Of a stretch of 64,000 nucleotides of DNA, positions 44,239-54,231 are shown piece by piece. Positions within the stretch are counted from its first letter, which is position 1. Each line of letters starts with the position of its first letter. This DNA is from Brevibacillus panacihumi. Its GTDB lineage: Bacteria > Bacillota > Bacilli > Brevibacillales > Brevibacillaceae. Under the pieces are notes generated by a model. The model worked only from the letters and a program-made list of their open reading frames with translations, did not search any database and had not been told where the DNA came from. A program made the position numbers and the translations under genes. The stretch is from positions 62,001 through 126,000 of the forward strand of contig NZ_RHHT01000031.1 in assembly GCF_003710985.1 (NCBI RefSeq), written 5' to 3'.

Positions 44239-45219
44239 TCAGGACTGTTTGGGCAGACGGCTGCTGGAGATGACCTCTGATACGGTGGTTGGTACAAGCC
44301 CTTTTTGCTTGGCGAGTGTAAGCAATTGGTCCAGGCTTGCCTCCGATGCAGCAGTCGGGTGCATCAGAACAAGCACGCCATTTTCCATTCGTTTGCTGAT
44401 TCTTTGGATAACCCACGAAGGGGACGGTTTTTTCCAATCGACTGTGTCTGCAGTCCACATGATCGTCTGCATGTCATAGGAAGAGCGAGCAATATCCACG
44501 ACACGCTGATTGAATGATCCGGATGGAGGGGCGAAGAGGCTGGGCTTGATCCCGACTGTATTTTCGATCACTTCCTGCGTGCGCCGGATTTCCTGATGGA
44601 TTCTTTCGACCCCCAGATACTTCATATCGGGATGGGAATAGGCGTGATTGCCGATTTCATGGCCGCGCTGAGCGATTTTCTTGGCTTCCTCCGGATATTT
44701 TTTGACCCAGGAGCCATCGAAAAAGAAGGTTGTTTTGACCTGGTGCTTGTCGAGCGTGTCCAGCATGGAATCCAGGTACTCGTTCCCCCATGCCACGTTG
44801 ATCATAAAAGAAATGGCAGGCTTTTTGGGATTGCCCCGATATACCGGATGAGCTCCCAGTTGCTTGAGATCAACAGCCGGTTCTACTTCTTTGAATACAA
44901 GCCATTCGGGACCTGCTTGCTTGGAAGCCAGCATTTTCTCGATGGACGCGTCTACATCTACCACCAGTCCATTATAGCCCGGTACCGCTTTCCATGTGGG
45001 GTCCACCTTTGCATCTACCGGCGCTTCTTCCCGTCCCGCTTTCCACGTTTCGATCTTCTGGCGCAATTGTTCCCTCTCGTCCCCAGCGGCGGTTGCGAAG
45101 ACAGCTTCCTTCCCTTTTACCGCATCGACATAACGGGATATCGACTGTCCATTCATCAGGAATGTCACCAGCACCGCGATCCCGATCGCGAACCACAGCC
45201 TCCTCTTGCCCTTCGTCAT
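44239..45219 (-). CDS. ylxY: YlxY, polysaccharide deacetylase-like sporulation protein
   Basis: A 326-residue protein with an N-terminal membrane anchor (8-23) and a C-terminal NodB-homology domain (~130-325). Motif 2 is kept (NHAYSHPD; His192 and His196), but the site of the catalytic Asp-Asp motif 1 reads SFMINVAWGN (137-146) with no Asp, as in other YlxY proteins. It may be a non-catalytic binder or act differently from PdaA. Late motifs APPSGSFNQRV and VLMHPTAAS are present. Start set by AAAGGG; an earlier in-frame start 15 codons out has no site. Confidence 0.85.
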   Translation of the reverse strand: MTKGKRRLWFAIGIAVLVTFLMNGQSISRYVDAVKGKEAVFATAAGDEREQLRQKIETWKAGREEAPVDAKVDPTWKAVPGYNGLVVDVDASIEKMLASKQAGPEWLVFKEVEPAVDLKQLGAHPVYRGNPKKPAISFMINVAWGNEYLDSMLDTLDKHQVKTTFFFDGSWVKKYPEEAKKIAQRGHEIGNHAYSHPDMKYLGVERIHQEIRRTQEVIENTVGIKPSLFAPPSGSFNQRVVDIARSSYDMQTIMWTADTVDWKKPSPSWVIQRISKRMENGVLVLMHPTAASEASLDQLLTLAKQKGLVPTTVSEVISSSRLPKQS

Positions 45220-45292
45220 AGGACCCTTTCCTCCTCCAAAACGTACAAGTCTCTCTTTGTCCACTTTATGTATGTGAGAAGAAAGTTAGACG

Positions 45293-45345
45293 AAAAAAGA
45301 AAAAGCTTCCGTACGCGAAGTGTTCTTCGAGTGACGAAGCCTTTT
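45293..45345 (-). terminator. Terminator after pnp
   Basis: A compound hairpin with GCTTC/GAAGC outer and CGAAG/CTTCG inner stems, followed by TTTTTCTTTTTT on the minus strand, right after the pnp stop. Confidence 0.75.
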
Positions 45346-45356
45346 GGGTAGGACTA

Positions 45357-47498
45357 TTATTCAGCTTGCGCGGGCGCTTCCTGTTTGGCTGCTGCCTGCT
45401 CTTTGAGCACAGCCTTGCGGGAAAGATTGACACGACCTTGGTCGTCAATTTCCGTAACCTTCACTTCGATCTTATCGCCTACTGCGACTACATCCTCAGT
45501 CTTGGCTACGCGCTCCTCCGCCAATTGAGAGATGTGGCACAAGCCTTCCTTGCCGGCAAACAGTTCTACGAATGCACCGTATTTCTCGACGCGCTTGACC
45601 GTGCCCAGATACGTCTGGCCAACAGCCACTTCGCGAACAAGATCTTCAATGATTTGTTTCGCACGCATGTTTGCCTCGTGGTTTATGGAGGCAATAAAGA
45701 CGCGTCCATCCTGCTCGATGTCGATCTTCACGCCGGTTTCCTCGATGATCTTGTTGATTACGCGACCTTGAGGACCAATGACATCGCGGATTTTTTCCGG
45801 ATTGATCGTCATTGTCATAATTTTAGGCGCGAATGGAGACAGTTCTTTGCGCGGTTCGGAGATCGTGCTCATCATGTGCTCGAGAATGTGCAGACGTCCA
45901 ATGCGCGCTTGCTCCAACGCCATTTGCAGGATTTCACGATTAATCCCGGAGATCTTGATATCCATCTGGATTGCGGTTACACCAGCTTCTGTCCCGGCTA
46001 CCTTGAAGTCCATATCTCCCAGGTGGTCTTCCATGCCCTGGATGTCCGTAAGAATGGAGAAGGTGTCTCCGTCTTTTCCCATGATCAAGCCCATCGCGAT
46101 ACCAGCTACAGGTGCTTTAATCGGCACACCTGCGTCCATCAATGCAAGAACGCTGGCGCAGATCGATGCCTGCGACGTGGAACCATTGGACTCAATCACT
46201 TCGGACACCAGACGAATGGTGTACGGGAACTCTGTCTCACTTGGAATGATCGGTTCAATCGCCCGCTCACCCAAGGCACCATGGCCGATTTCACGTCTTC
46301 CAGGAGGTCGAAGTGGTCGTGCTTCCCCTACGCTGTACGGCGGGAAATTGTAGTGATGCATGAAGCGTTTGGATTCTTCCAGACCCAATCCATCCAGAAT
46401 TTGGACGTCGCCCAAAGCACCCAATGTACAAACGCTAAGCGCTTGCGTCTGTCCGCGAGTAAACATAGCTGAGCCATGTGTACGGGCCAAGATGCCGACT
46501 TCGCTGGAAAGCGGGCGGATTTCATCCAATGCTCGTCCATCCGGGCGAACTTTTTCATCCGTAATCAGACGGCGTACTTCATCCTTGACGATATTGCCCA
46601 GCACTTCGGAAATCATTTTTTCCTGTTCTGCAAAGGCTTCCGGGTCTTGCGCTGCGAAGTGCTCCAGCGTCTCTGCCTTGATCTGATCAATGGCATCGTA
46701 GCGTGCTTGTTTTTCTTCGATGCGCACAGCTTCCTTCAACCGAGCTTCAGCGACGGCGCGCACCGCTTGGTCGACTTGTGGATCTACCTCGTGCAGAATG
46801 ACTTGCATTTTTTCTTTGCCGATCTCTGCCACGATCATATTTTGGAATTCAATCAGCTGCCTGATCACTTCATGCCCTGTCATGATCGCTTCGAGCATAA
46901 TCGCTTCCGGCACCTGGTTGGCAGATGCTTCTACCATGTTGATGGCACTGTGGGTACCTGCCACGACAAGGTGAATATCGCTCTTCTCCGCTTGCTCGAC
47001 AGTCGGGTTGATAATAAATTGACCATCTACGCGTCCCACGATCACACCGGCGATCGGACCTTCAAAAGGAATTTCTGAGACGCACAACGCTGCGGATGTC
47101 CCGATCATCGCGGCGATTTCTGGCGAACAATCCTGATCGACAGACAAGACAGTGTTGACGATTTGTACATCGTTACGGAATCCCTCTGCAAAAAGCGGGC
47201 GTACAGGACGGTCGATCAAGCGGCTGGCGAGAATCGCTTTTTCACTTGGACGTCCTTCTCTTTTGATAAAGCCGCCGGGGATTTTCCCGACTGCGTAGAG
47301 ACGCTCCTCATAGTTGACAGTGAGCGGGAAGAAATCAAGAGCTTTAGGTTCCTTCGAGACCGTCACCGCAGACAGAATTGCCGTATCGCCGTACCGAACC
47401 AGTACCGAGCCCTGAGCCTGTTTGGCCATTTTGCCAAATTCCAGCGTCAGTTTGCGGCCTGCCAGTTCAAAATCATATGTACGGTATTGTTGCTCCAT
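45357..47498 (-). CDS. pnp: Polynucleotide phosphorylase
   Basis: A 713-residue 3'-5' phosphorolytic exoribonuclease of the RNA degradosome. Two RNase PH domains ([21 protein letters not shown] near the start; [18 protein letters not shown] near 325), then KH ([21 protein letters not shown] near 560) and S1 ([21 protein letters not shown] near 625) domains in the usual order. The rpsO-pnp pair is conserved. In mRNA decay it works with RNase Y and RNase J, both also in this window. Confidence 0.98.
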   Translation of the reverse strand: MEQQYRTYDFELAGRKLTLEFGKMAKQAQGSVLVRYGDTAILSAVTVSKEPKALDFFPLTVNYEERLYAVGKIPGGFIKREGRPSEKAILASRLIDRPVRPLFAEGFRNDVQIVNTVLSVDQDCSPEIAAMIGTSAALCVSEIPFEGPIAGVIVGRVDGQFIINPTVEQAEKSDIHLVVAGTHSAINMVEASANQVPEAIMLEAIMTGHEVIRQLIEFQNMIVAEIGKEKMQVILHEVDPQVDQAVRAVAEARLKEAVRIEEKQARYDAIDQIKAETLEHFAAQDPEAFAEQEKMISEVLGNIVKDEVRRLITDEKVRPDGRALDEIRPLSSEVGILARTHGSAMFTRGQTQALSVCTLGALGDVQILDGLGLEESKRFMHHYNFPPYSVGEARPLRPPGRREIGHGALGERAIEPIIPSETEFPYTIRLVSEVIESNGSTSQASICASVLALMDAGVPIKAPVAGIAMGLIMGKDGDTFSILTDIQGMEDHLGDMDFKVAGTEAGVTAIQMDIKISGINREILQMALEQARIGRLHILEHMMSTISEPRKELSPFAPKIMTMTINPEKIRDVIGPQGRVINKIIEETGVKIDIEQDGRVFIASINHEANMRAKQIIEDLVREVAVGQTYLGTVKRVEKYGAFVELFAGKEGLCHISQLAEERVAKTEDVVAVGDKIEVKVTEIDDQGRVNLSRKAVLKEQAAAKQEAPAQAE

Positions 47499-47614
47499 GT
47501 TGCTAGCAGTCCTCCTTCACGACAATGTGCAGTTCTACACTTTGTTTTCTACCTGTATGTATTATTTCCTGCCGCAAGTAAAATTAAATGGATACCATTG
47601 GCAGCCTTTCGTGG

Positions 47615-47642
47615 TAATAAAAAAAGCTTCAATTTGAAGCTC
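47615..47642 (-). terminator. Second hairpin terminator in the rpsO-pnp gap
   Basis: AGCTTCAA / TTGAAGCT hairpin followed by TTTTTTTAT on the minus strand, 80 bp after the rpsO terminator. Confidence 0.8.
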
Positions 47643-47721
47643 GTACGAAGGGTGCAGCCCTGTATACGTCCATGTATAGGTTGGATGGCCCGCCGCACTC
47701 GGCAGCGAGCCCCCAACGTAG

Positions 47722-47747
47722 GAAAAAGCGGGAAGACCCGCTTTTTG
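47722..47747 (-). terminator. Terminator after rpsO
   Basis: AAAGCGGG / CCCGCTTT hairpin with a 4-nt loop and flanking T residues on the minus strand, 12 bp after the rpsO stop. Confidence 0.92.
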
Positions 47748-47758
47748 CAAGACGTACC

Positions 47759-48028
47759 TTAGCGGCGCAGACCCAGACGGTCTACCACAGAACGGTAACG
47801 TTGAACATCTGTTTCTCTCAAGTATGTCAACAGGTTACGACGTTGACCTACCATTTTCAACAGACCGCGACGGCTGTGATGGTCTTTCTTGTGTGTACGC
47901 AGATGTCCGTTCAGGTTGTTAATGTTTTCGGTCAAGATAGCGATTTGCACTTCCGGCGAACCGGTGTCGTTCTCGTGAGTACGGAACTCTTCAATCAGTT
48001 GAGTTTTACGTTCTTGAGTCAATGCCAT
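47759..48028 (-). CDS. rpsO: 30S ribosomal protein S15
   Basis: The 89-residue uS15, primary binder of the 16S rRNA central domain; sequence from [20 protein letters not shown] to the [20 protein letters not shown] end is canonical, with the rRNA-contact [13 protein letters not shown] patch ([11 protein letters not shown]). AAGGAGGTGA precedes the ATG. A strong promoter lies ~95 bp upstream, and the leader may carry an S15-binding autoregulatory fold. Confidence 0.99.
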   Translation of the reverse strand: MALTQERKTQLIEEFRTHENDTGSPEVQIAILTENINNLNGHLRTHKKDHHSRRGLLKMVGQRRNLLTYLRETDVQRYRSVVDRLGLRR

Positions 48029-48117
48029 CTAGACTCACCTCCTTGTTTTGTATACCAGTCAGCCGAGTCTGCCGTCGGTGAGAATCGGACAGCCAAGCTG
48101 TGGTTATCTGTACAACG
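48029..48117 (-). promoter_or_regulatory. rpsO leader, candidate S15 autoregulatory structure
   Basis: The ~88-nt leader can fold CCGATTCT with AGACTCGG (one mismatch) inside a CAGC/GCTG stem, giving a branched element just before the ribosome site. S15 leaders in many bacteria, including Geobacillus, bind S15 in this place. Confidence 0.45.
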
Positions 48118-48123
48118 TTATGA

Positions 48124-48152
48124 ATTATATCATATCGATTTCTGGAATGCAA
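48124..48152 (-). promoter_or_regulatory. Promoter of rpsO
   Basis: TTGCAT, 17 bp, TATAAT with a TGA extended -10 on the minus strand. It is among the best promoters in the window. Confidence 0.85.
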
Positions 48153-48166
48153 AGCGTTATCGGCAG

Positions 48167-49108
48167 TTAGTAGGGTTCAGAGAACCTTTTCTTTGCGGTA
48201 GCCACGTCTTTTTGAATTTGTGCAATCAAAGCATCAACCCCGGCAAATTTTTGCTCTTCGCGGATGTAGAAGAGAAACTCGATTTCTACTTCTTCGCCAT
48301 AAATCTCCCGGGAGAAGTCAAAAATGTGCACTTCTAGCGATTTTTCTTTCTTCTCCAACTCAAAGGTTGGCTTGATCCCGACGTTCATCACTCCGAAATA
48401 CGTTTGCTGATCTACGGTAAAGCGAACGCCATAGACTCCGTTTTTGCCGATGAGGTAGGGCCGCAGTGCCGCTACGTTGGCGGTCGGAAAGCCAATCGTG
48501 CGCCCCCGCTTGTCGCCATGCACGACGGTCCCCCGCACTTTGTAAGGACGTCCCAGCAAGTGACGGGCCTGTTCCACATCGCCATGGTGCAGGTATTCGC
48601 GAATGACCGTGCTGCTCACCTTTTCTCCCAAGCGGTTGACCGGCCCGACAATGTCAACGCCATACCGGCCCCGGCTCATCTCTTGCAAGGTCTGCGCTGT
48701 CCCCATGCCCCGATGTCCAAATGTGTAGTCAAATCCGACGACTACGTGGCGGCAAGAGAGCGGCAGCAGGCATTCGTCAATGAAATCCTCGGGATATACG
48801 GCGGCGAACGAAATGTCAAACTGCATGACGTATGTGGTGTCTACGCCCATTTTTTCAAATTGCTCCAGCTTGTCCGGCAAAGGAGTCAAATAGTGGTTGT
48901 AGCCGCTTTGTCCCAGCACTTCCCGCGGATGGGGATCAAACGTCAGGACCGTGCTTTGCCAGCCATTCGCCTTTGCGATGTCAATAGCCTTCTGGATCAC
49001 TCTGCGATGGCCGAGATGGACTCCGTCAAAATATCCTAAGGCGATCGCGGAAGGATTTTGCTCATGGAAGTCATGGGGTAATGGATATGACAGGGAAATG
49101 GTTTTCAC
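48167..49108 (-). CDS. ribF: Bifunctional riboflavin kinase / FAD synthetase
   Basis: A 313-residue bifunctional enzyme. The N-terminal nucleotidyltransferase (GYFDGVHLGHRRVI at ~27-40; LTFDPHPREVLG) makes FAD from FMN; the C-terminal flavokinase (~185-313; YKVRGTVVHGDKRGRTIGFPTANV) makes FMN from riboflavin. It follows truB by 2 bp, in the rbfA-nrnA-truB-ribF run. No FMN riboswitch is seen. Confidence 0.96.
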   Translation of the reverse strand: MKTISLSYPLPHDFHEQNPSAIALGYFDGVHLGHRRVIQKAIDIAKANGWQSTVLTFDPHPREVLGQSGYNHYLTPLPDKLEQFEKMGVDTTYVMQFDISFAAVYPEDFIDECLLPLSCRHVVVGFDYTFGHRGMGTAQTLQEMSRGRYGVDIVGPVNRLGEKVSSTVIREYLHHGDVEQARHLLGRPYKVRGTVVHGDKRGRTIGFPTANVAALRPYLIGKNGVYGVRFTVDQQTYFGVMNVGIKPTFELEKKEKSLEVHIFDFSREIYGEEVEIEFLFYIREEQKFAGVDALIAQIQKDVATAKKRFSEPY

Positions 49109-49110
49109 AG

Positions 49111-50037
49111 TTACACCTCGGAAGGAAAGACTTTTTCGGCTTTGGCATAGAGGCCCTTATCCCCTCGGCATACGCGATGAATCCCGAGCAGCTGCTCGCC
49201 GGAAAACAGGCAAATCAAGCTTCCTTCCTTGGCATCCACACCCGGCAATCCTGTCGGGAGTCCGTTCAAAACGGCTTTGACCCGTTCTGGTTTCACCTGG
49301 ACAAAGGGAAGGAAAGAGACTGCTTCGCGGATGGAGAGCAACGGTTGGGAAATATCTCCTCCATGTGCTGCCAATTCTTCCAATGCTGCGAGCGGAATCG
49401 CATCCTGCTCTGTAAAAGGGCCGCTTTTGATTCGCCGCAACAGCTTCATATGGGCAGGATACCCCAGAGCACGACCAAGGTCAACACATAACGTGCGCAT
49501 GTAAGTCCCTTTCGAGCAGGTACAGGTAAAACGAACGTCTACCATCTCCTCCTCCACGCGAACCTCGTGCAAGACCAGTTCGTAGATTGTGACCTTGCGC
49601 GCCTGCCGCTCCACGACAGTTCCTTCCCTGGCCAGGTCGTACAGCCGCTTTCCGTTGACCTTTACCGCAGAGAACATAGGTGGGACCTGCTCGATTTCTC
49701 CCAAAAACTGCTGAAAAATCGCTTTGATTCGCTCTTCGGTAATCGAAGCGGTATCCACTTCCTGCTTTTCCACGATTTCTCCCGTAGCGTCCTCTGTAGT
49801 GGTCGAATACCCGATTCGCATGACGACATCATAGCGCTTGGGCAGTTCCTGCAAATATTCGACAAGCCGGGTAGCGTGACCCAGGCAAATCGGGAGCACC
49901 CCTGTCACTTCCGGGTCCAGCGTACCTGTATGCCCCACCTTCCGAGTGCCGTACAGGCGGCGGATCTTCGCTACGCAATCATGTGACGTCATCCCTGCCG
50001 GCTTGTCAACGACCAACACACCGCTTACATTACTCAT
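49111..50037 (-). CDS. truB: tRNA pseudouridine55 synthase TruB
   Basis: A 308-residue TruB making pseudouridine at U55 of the T loop. The catalytic Asp lies in GHTGTLDPEVTGVL near residues 37-50; VLVVDKPAGMTSHD begins the fold and a C-terminal PUA-like domain ends it. Its start overlaps the nrnA end by 8 bp. Confidence 0.96.
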   Translation of the reverse strand: MSNVSGVLVVDKPAGMTSHDCVAKIRRLYGTRKVGHTGTLDPEVTGVLPICLGHATRLVEYLQELPKRYDVVMRIGYSTTTEDATGEIVEKQEVDTASITEERIKAIFQQFLGEIEQVPPMFSAVKVNGKRLYDLAREGTVVERQARKVTIYELVLHEVRVEEEMVDVRFTCTCSKGTYMRTLCVDLGRALGYPAHMKLLRRIKSGPFTEQDAIPLAALEELAAHGGDISQPLLSIREAVSFLPFVQVKPERVKAVLNGLPTGLPGVDAKEGSLICLFSGEQLLGIHRVCRGDKGLYAKAEKVFPSEV

Positions 50038-51025
50038 GATCCTTCACTCCCAGGGCTTGACCAACCGCCTGCCAGACTCTCTTTTGCACCTCTGCAACCT
50101 CGCCGTGAATCGTACAGCCTGCTGCCTTGGCATGTCCGCCGCCTCCAAATTGCTTGGCAATGACAGCGACATCCACTCGATCCCGCGCCCGCATGCTCAC
50201 CTTGACCGCACCCGGTTCGGACTCTATGAAGGTAATGCCTACCTCGACTCCTTCAATGTTGCGGCAGTAGTTGACCAGTCCGCCTGCATCCTCTCGCTGC
50301 GCCCCCGCTTCTTCAAAATCAACAGGCTGTACAGTGATGGAGGCTACCTGATTTTGATGCGTAAGGGTGAGGGTCTGAAGAGCGCGGCGAAGAATATTCA
50401 CATGCGCCAGCGTGATTTCCTCCAGACAACGCTCCGCCACTTCCCCGGGCTTTACCCCGTAGGTAAGCAACTGAGCAGCGATTTCCATCACACGCGGGGA
50501 TGTATTCGAGTATCGAAAGCCTCCGGTGTCCGTCAACAGACCCGTATAGATGCACAACGCCAGTTCCTTGTCAAAAGGAACCCCTGCTTCAACCGCTACA
50601 TCATACAAGATTTCTGCCGTCGCCGCCGCATCCGTCCGTATCAGGTTATGCGTGCCGAAAGCGTCGTTCGTCGGGTGGTGATCGATATTGAGCAGTACGG
50701 AGTCAGACGCAAAGAGAGACCGTACATCGCCCATCCGCGACTCATCGGCGCAGTCGACGGCGATTACGGCCCCGAACGTCTCATCAAGCGGTTGATGGGA
50801 TAGATTGCGAAGAAGCTCAAAGCGAGGCAGGAAGGAAAACTTCTCGGGAGTCTCTCCTTCATTGATCACTATGTATGTTTTTTCAAGTTTTTCCAGAATC
50901 AAGGCGACACCTAGCGCCGAACCTGTCGCATCGCCATCTGGATTGACATGAGAAAGAACCAGGAAGCGGTCATGTTCCTTCATGAATTGTGCCGCTTCCT
51001 TAATCTGTTCCTGATTATGATTCAT
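50030..51025 (-). CDS. nrnA: DHH phosphoesterase NrnA (oligoribonuclease/pAp phosphatase)
   Basis: A 331-residue DHH/DHHA1 enzyme. Motifs NPDGDATGSALG, VDCADESR, NIDHHPTND and the C-terminal GGGGHAKAAG are complete. NrnA degrades nanoRNAs and pAp, finishing RNA turnover begun by RNase Y, RNase J and PNPase. The start is set by AAGGGGA ~9 bp upstream and lies inside the end of rbfA. Confidence 0.93.
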   Translation of the reverse strand: MNHNQEQIKEAAQFMKEHDRFLVLSHVNPDGDATGSALGVALILEKLEKTYIVINEGETPEKFSFLPRFELLRNLSHQPLDETFGAVIAVDCADESRMGDVRSLFASDSVLLNIDHHPTNDAFGTHNLIRTDAAATAEILYDVAVEAGVPFDKELALCIYTGLLTDTGGFRYSNTSPRVMEIAAQLLTYGVKPGEVAERCLEEITLAHVNILRRALQTLTLTHQNQVASITVQPVDFEEAGAQREDAGGLVNYCRNIEGVEVGITFIESEPGAVKVSMRARDRVDVAVIAKQFGGGGHAKAAGCTIHGEVAEVQKRVWQAVGQALGVKDHE

Positions 51026-51380
51026 CCCGTTTTTCCCCTTCAGTGGAGATTTCCCGCAGGATCGTTTCGATTTTGCTGCCGTAGTCGATTGACTCATCCA
51101 GCTTGAAAACAAAGTCAGGGATATGGCGCAGTTTTACGCGCTTGCCAATCTCTGTGCGCAAATACCCTTTTGCCTTGTGCAGTCCGGCGAGAGAAGCCTT
51201 GCGCTCTTCCTCGCTCCCAAAGATGCTGACAAAGACCTTGGCCAGTTGCAAATCACTGGTTACCTCAACATCTGTAACGGTCACAAAGCCGACGCGCGGA
51301 TCTTTTAATCCTCGCTGCAGGACAATACTCAACTCTTTTTTGATCTCCTCGCCTACGCGACTCATGCGTGTCTTGTTCAT
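51015..51380 (-). CDS. rbfA: Ribosome-binding factor A
   Basis: A 121-residue KH-like 30S maturation and cold-adaptation factor. Pattern: NKTRMSRVGEEIKKELSIVL, DPRVGFVTVTDVEVTSDLQLAKVFVS and FKLDESIDYGSKIE. The ATG with GGAGG 8 bp upstream is chosen over earlier in-frame starts. It follows infB-ylxP as in other Firmicutes. Confidence 0.95.
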   Translation of the reverse strand: MNKTRMSRVGEEIKKELSIVLQRGLKDPRVGFVTVTDVEVTSDLQLAKVFVSIFGSEEERKASLAGLHKAKGYLRTEIGKRVKLRHIPDFVFKLDESIDYGSKIETILREISTEGEKRDES

Positions 51381-51403
51381 TCTATTCACCTCCATCGCCT
51401 GCA

Positions 51404-51685
51404 TTACTCATAGTATTCCGTATCCGCAGCGATCAACTCTACGCCGGGATGGATTTCCACGAGTCGAATCGCAGCCTGAATCTCCTGTTGCAAAAAAGAG
51501 ACCTCATTAGCAACGGCAGCGATACCCAAGACGGTACGCTGCCACTGCTCCTGGTAAGCCACCTCTGCTACGGAGAGGTTGAATCGACTCCGCAGCTTGC
51601 CGATCACACTTTTGACGATGGCTCGTTTCTCTTTCAAGTTTTGGCATGCGGGCAGAAACAGTTCAATCCGCGTACCTGCTACCAT
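51404..51685 (-). CDS. ylxP: DUF503 protein YlxP
   Basis: A 93-residue conserved small protein (DUF503) with the family pattern QNLKEKRAIVKSVIGKLRSRFNLSVAEV. Function is unknown; its constant place between infB and rbfA suggests a ribosome or translation link. Its ATG shares a base with the infB stop. Confidence 0.93.
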   Translation of the reverse strand: MVAGTRIELFLPACQNLKEKRAIVKSVIGKLRSRFNLSVAEVAYQEQWQRTVLGIAAVANEVSFLQQEIQAAIRLVEIHPGVELIAADTEYYE

Positions 51686-54210
51686 TATTGCTTCACTTCT
51701 ACCATGACGAATGCTTCGATCACATCGCCAACCTTGATGTCATGGAATCGTTCCAAGGTCAAGCCACATTCGTATCCGGCAGCAACCTCTTTGGCATCGT
51801 CCTTGAAGCGCTTCAAGGTATCGAGCTTGCCTTCGTAGATCACGATACCCTCGCGAATGACACGGGCACCTGCATCCCGGCTCAGTTTTCCTTCCGTTAC
51901 ATAGCATCCGGCAATATTGCCGATCTTGGATACCTTGAACACTTCACGGATTTCGGCCTGACCGATGATGTTTTCTTTATATACGGGATCCAGCATCCCT
52001 TTCAGGGCTTGCTCAATCTCTTCAATTACCGTATAGATGACGCGGTGCAGTCGAATATCGATCTTCTCTTGCTCGGCCATACTGCGCGCGTTTGGCTCTG
52101 GACGCACGTTAAAGCCAATCACGATTGCATTGGACGCATTTGCAAGTGTTACGTCAGATTCTGTAATCGCCCCTACACCGGTATGAATGATTTTCACACG
52201 CGTTCCATTCACATCGATTTTCTCCAGAGAGCCACGCAGAGCTTCCACGGAACCTTGCACGTCCCCTTTGACAATCAGGTTGAGCTCTTTAATATCGCCT
52301 TCCTGAATGTGTTGGAACAGGTCGTCCAGGGAGACACGCGTGTTTTCACGGCGCTCGGATTCACGCTGCTTGGATGCACGGGCTTCACCAATCGCGCGCG
52401 CTTTTTTCTCATCTTCGAAGACCATGAATTGGTCCCCTGCTTGCGGTACGTCATTCAGACCGGTGATTTCAACCGGTGTGGACGGACCCGCTTCTTTCAG
52501 ACGGCGTCCTTTGTCATTGACCATCGCACGCACACGGCCATGTGCGGAACCGACAACGATCGGATCACCTACACGCAATGTCCCATGCTGAACCAGAATG
52601 GTAGCGACAGGACCGCGTCCTTTGTCCAGTTCTGCTTCGACAACGGTACCGCGAGCGCGTTTGTCTGGATTTGCTTTCAGCTCCTGAACCTCGGAAACAA
52701 GCAAAATGTATTCGAGCAGCTCCTCGATGCCGATGCGTTGTTTTGCAGAAATAGGCGAGAAGATGGTGTCGCCGCCCCACTCTTCTGCGACCAGTTCGTA
52801 CTCGGTCAGCTCCTGCTTGACGCGGTCAATATTTGCCTCAGGCTTATCTACCTTGTTGACCGCCACGATGATCGGCACGCCTGCTGCCTTGGCATGGCTG
52901 ATCGCTTCTACGGTCTGCGGCTTAACGCCGTCGTCTGCAGCAACGACCAGAATGGTAATATCCGTGATTTGCGCACCACGTGCACGCATTGTCGTGAAGG
53001 CCGCGTGACCAGGTGTATCCAGGAAGGTAATCTTCTTCCCTTTGATCTCAACTTGATACGCACCGATATGCTGCGTGATGCCGCCTGCTTCTCCTGCCAC
53101 TACATTCGTGGAACGAATGGCGTCCAGCAACGTTGTTTTCCCGTGGTCTACGTGACCCATGATCGTTACGACTGGAGGGCGCTCCTGCAGTTTGTCCGGT
53201 TCGTCCACTTCTTCCAGCGTTTCGAAGTTCGTTTCGTCGATGACGATTTTTTCTTCGACCTCGACATTGTATTCTGCACAAATCAATTGGATGGCATCGC
53301 TGTCCAAATACTGGTTGATCGTTGCCATAATACCCAAATTAAACAACTTTTTAATGATTTCCGCCGGTTCCTTGCGCAGTTTTACCGCCAACTCGTTTAC
53401 GGTAAGCGAGTCCTGGAAGGTAATCTTTGCAGGTGGTTCCAATACGGGACGAGGTGTTTGCTGACCACGTCCGCTATGGCGGTTGCGTCCTTGGTTGCGG
53501 TTGTTTCCGCCGCGGAATGGTTGATTCTTTTTATTTTCCTCAAACGTCTTCTTGGTCGGGGGAGCCTTCTTGATCTTCTCCCGTTTTTCCAAACCGACGT
53601 TGGAAGGAAGCTTCACTTTATCCTCAAACTCATCACCGATGCGGCCTTCAACTTGTGCTTCTGCGTTCTGGTTTTGCGGCCGCTGCTGATTTTGAGGACG
53701 ATTCTGGTTTTGAGGCCGCTGGTTTTGCGGTTTTTGCTGGTTCGGTGTCTGTGGCTTGCGGTCAGTCTGTTTTGCGGGTTGACTTCTCATATGGTTTGGT
53801 TTTCTCTCCTGATTCTTCCCCTGATTTTTCCCCTGTTGAGGACGTTGCGAATCGGAACGCTGGCTGTTGCCATTGTTGCGGTCGCGATCTGCTGGACGAT
53901 CTGCCTTGGCAGGCTGCGAAGACGAGCCTTGACCTGCTTGCTGTGAACGAGCTTGTTGTCCTCTGGAGTCACTGGGGCGTCGTTGATCGTCTTGTTTTGC
54001 TTTCGTCTCAGATGCTGGCGCTGTGCGCGGTTCCGATTTTGCGGCCCCTGCTCTCAGCTTCGCCATGTGATCCTCGATCTTCTTGATCGTCCCTTCTTCC
54101 ATGATACTCATATGGTTTGCCACTTCGATATTTAAACGCTTAAGCAAATTAAGGATTTCCTTACTGCTCATGTTGTGTTGTTTGGCATATTCATACACAC
54201 GTGTCTTCAA
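51685..54210 (-). CDS. infB: Translation initiation factor IF-2
   Basis: An 841-residue GTPase that places fMet-tRNA in the ribosomal P site. An N-terminal IF2_N domain (1-50) is followed by a ~200-residue low-complexity linker (55-255) very rich in Gln, Asn, Arg and Pro, with NQRPQNQ-like repeats. The second IF2_N (~262-312) and the G domain (GHVDHGKT at 352-359; [16 protein letters not shown]) come next, then domains II-IV. TTG start with AAAGGGTG upstream. The linker varies freely between species. Confidence 0.97.
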   Translation of the reverse strand: MKTRVYEYAKQHNMSSKEILNLLKRLNIEVANHMSIMEEGTIKKIEDHMAKLRAGAAKSEPRTAPASETKAKQDDQRRPSDSRGQQARSQQAGQGSSSQPAKADRPADRDRNNGNSQRSDSQRPQQGKNQGKNQERKPNHMRSQPAKQTDRKPQTPNQQKPQNQRPQNQNRPQNQQRPQNQNAEAQVEGRIGDEFEDKVKLPSNVGLEKREKIKKAPPTKKTFEENKKNQPFRGGNNRNQGRNRHSGRGQQTPRPVLEPPAKITFQDSLTVNELAVKLRKEPAEIIKKLFNLGIMATINQYLDSDAIQLICAEYNVEVEEKIVIDETNFETLEEVDEPDKLQERPPVVTIMGHVDHGKTTLLDAIRSTNVVAGEAGGITQHIGAYQVEIKGKKITFLDTPGHAAFTTMRARGAQITDITILVVAADDGVKPQTVEAISHAKAAGVPIIVAVNKVDKPEANIDRVKQELTEYELVAEEWGGDTIFSPISAKQRIGIEELLEYILLVSEVQELKANPDKRARGTVVEAELDKGRGPVATILVQHGTLRVGDPIVVGSAHGRVRAMVNDKGRRLKEAGPSTPVEITGLNDVPQAGDQFMVFEDEKKARAIGEARASKQRESERRENTRVSLDDLFQHIQEGDIKELNLIVKGDVQGSVEALRGSLEKIDVNGTRVKIIHTGVGAITESDVTLANASNAIVIGFNVRPEPNARSMAEQEKIDIRLHRVIYTVIEEIEQALKGMLDPVYKENIIGQAEIREVFKVSKIGNIAGCYVTEGKLSRDAGARVIREGIVIYEGKLDTLKRFKDDAKEVAAGYECGLTLERFHDIKVGDVIEAFVMVEVKQ

Positions 54211-54231
54211 TGAACTTCACCCTTTCGTAAG

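Noticed and set aside
47562-47750. 62-codon minus-strand frame between rpsO and pnp
   Set aside because: Runs through both terminators and lacks a ribosome site.
49109-49110. FMN riboswitch before ribF
   Set aside because: truB lies 2 bp upstream; no leader exists.
53550-53760. Repeats in infB as a possible mobile or CRISPR-like array
   Set aside because: They encode the Gln/Asn/Pro-rich linker of IF-2 in frame; ordinary low-complexity coding sequence.
51646-53946. 766-codon open frame on the plus strand
   Set aside because: Antisense shadow of infB with implausible composition.
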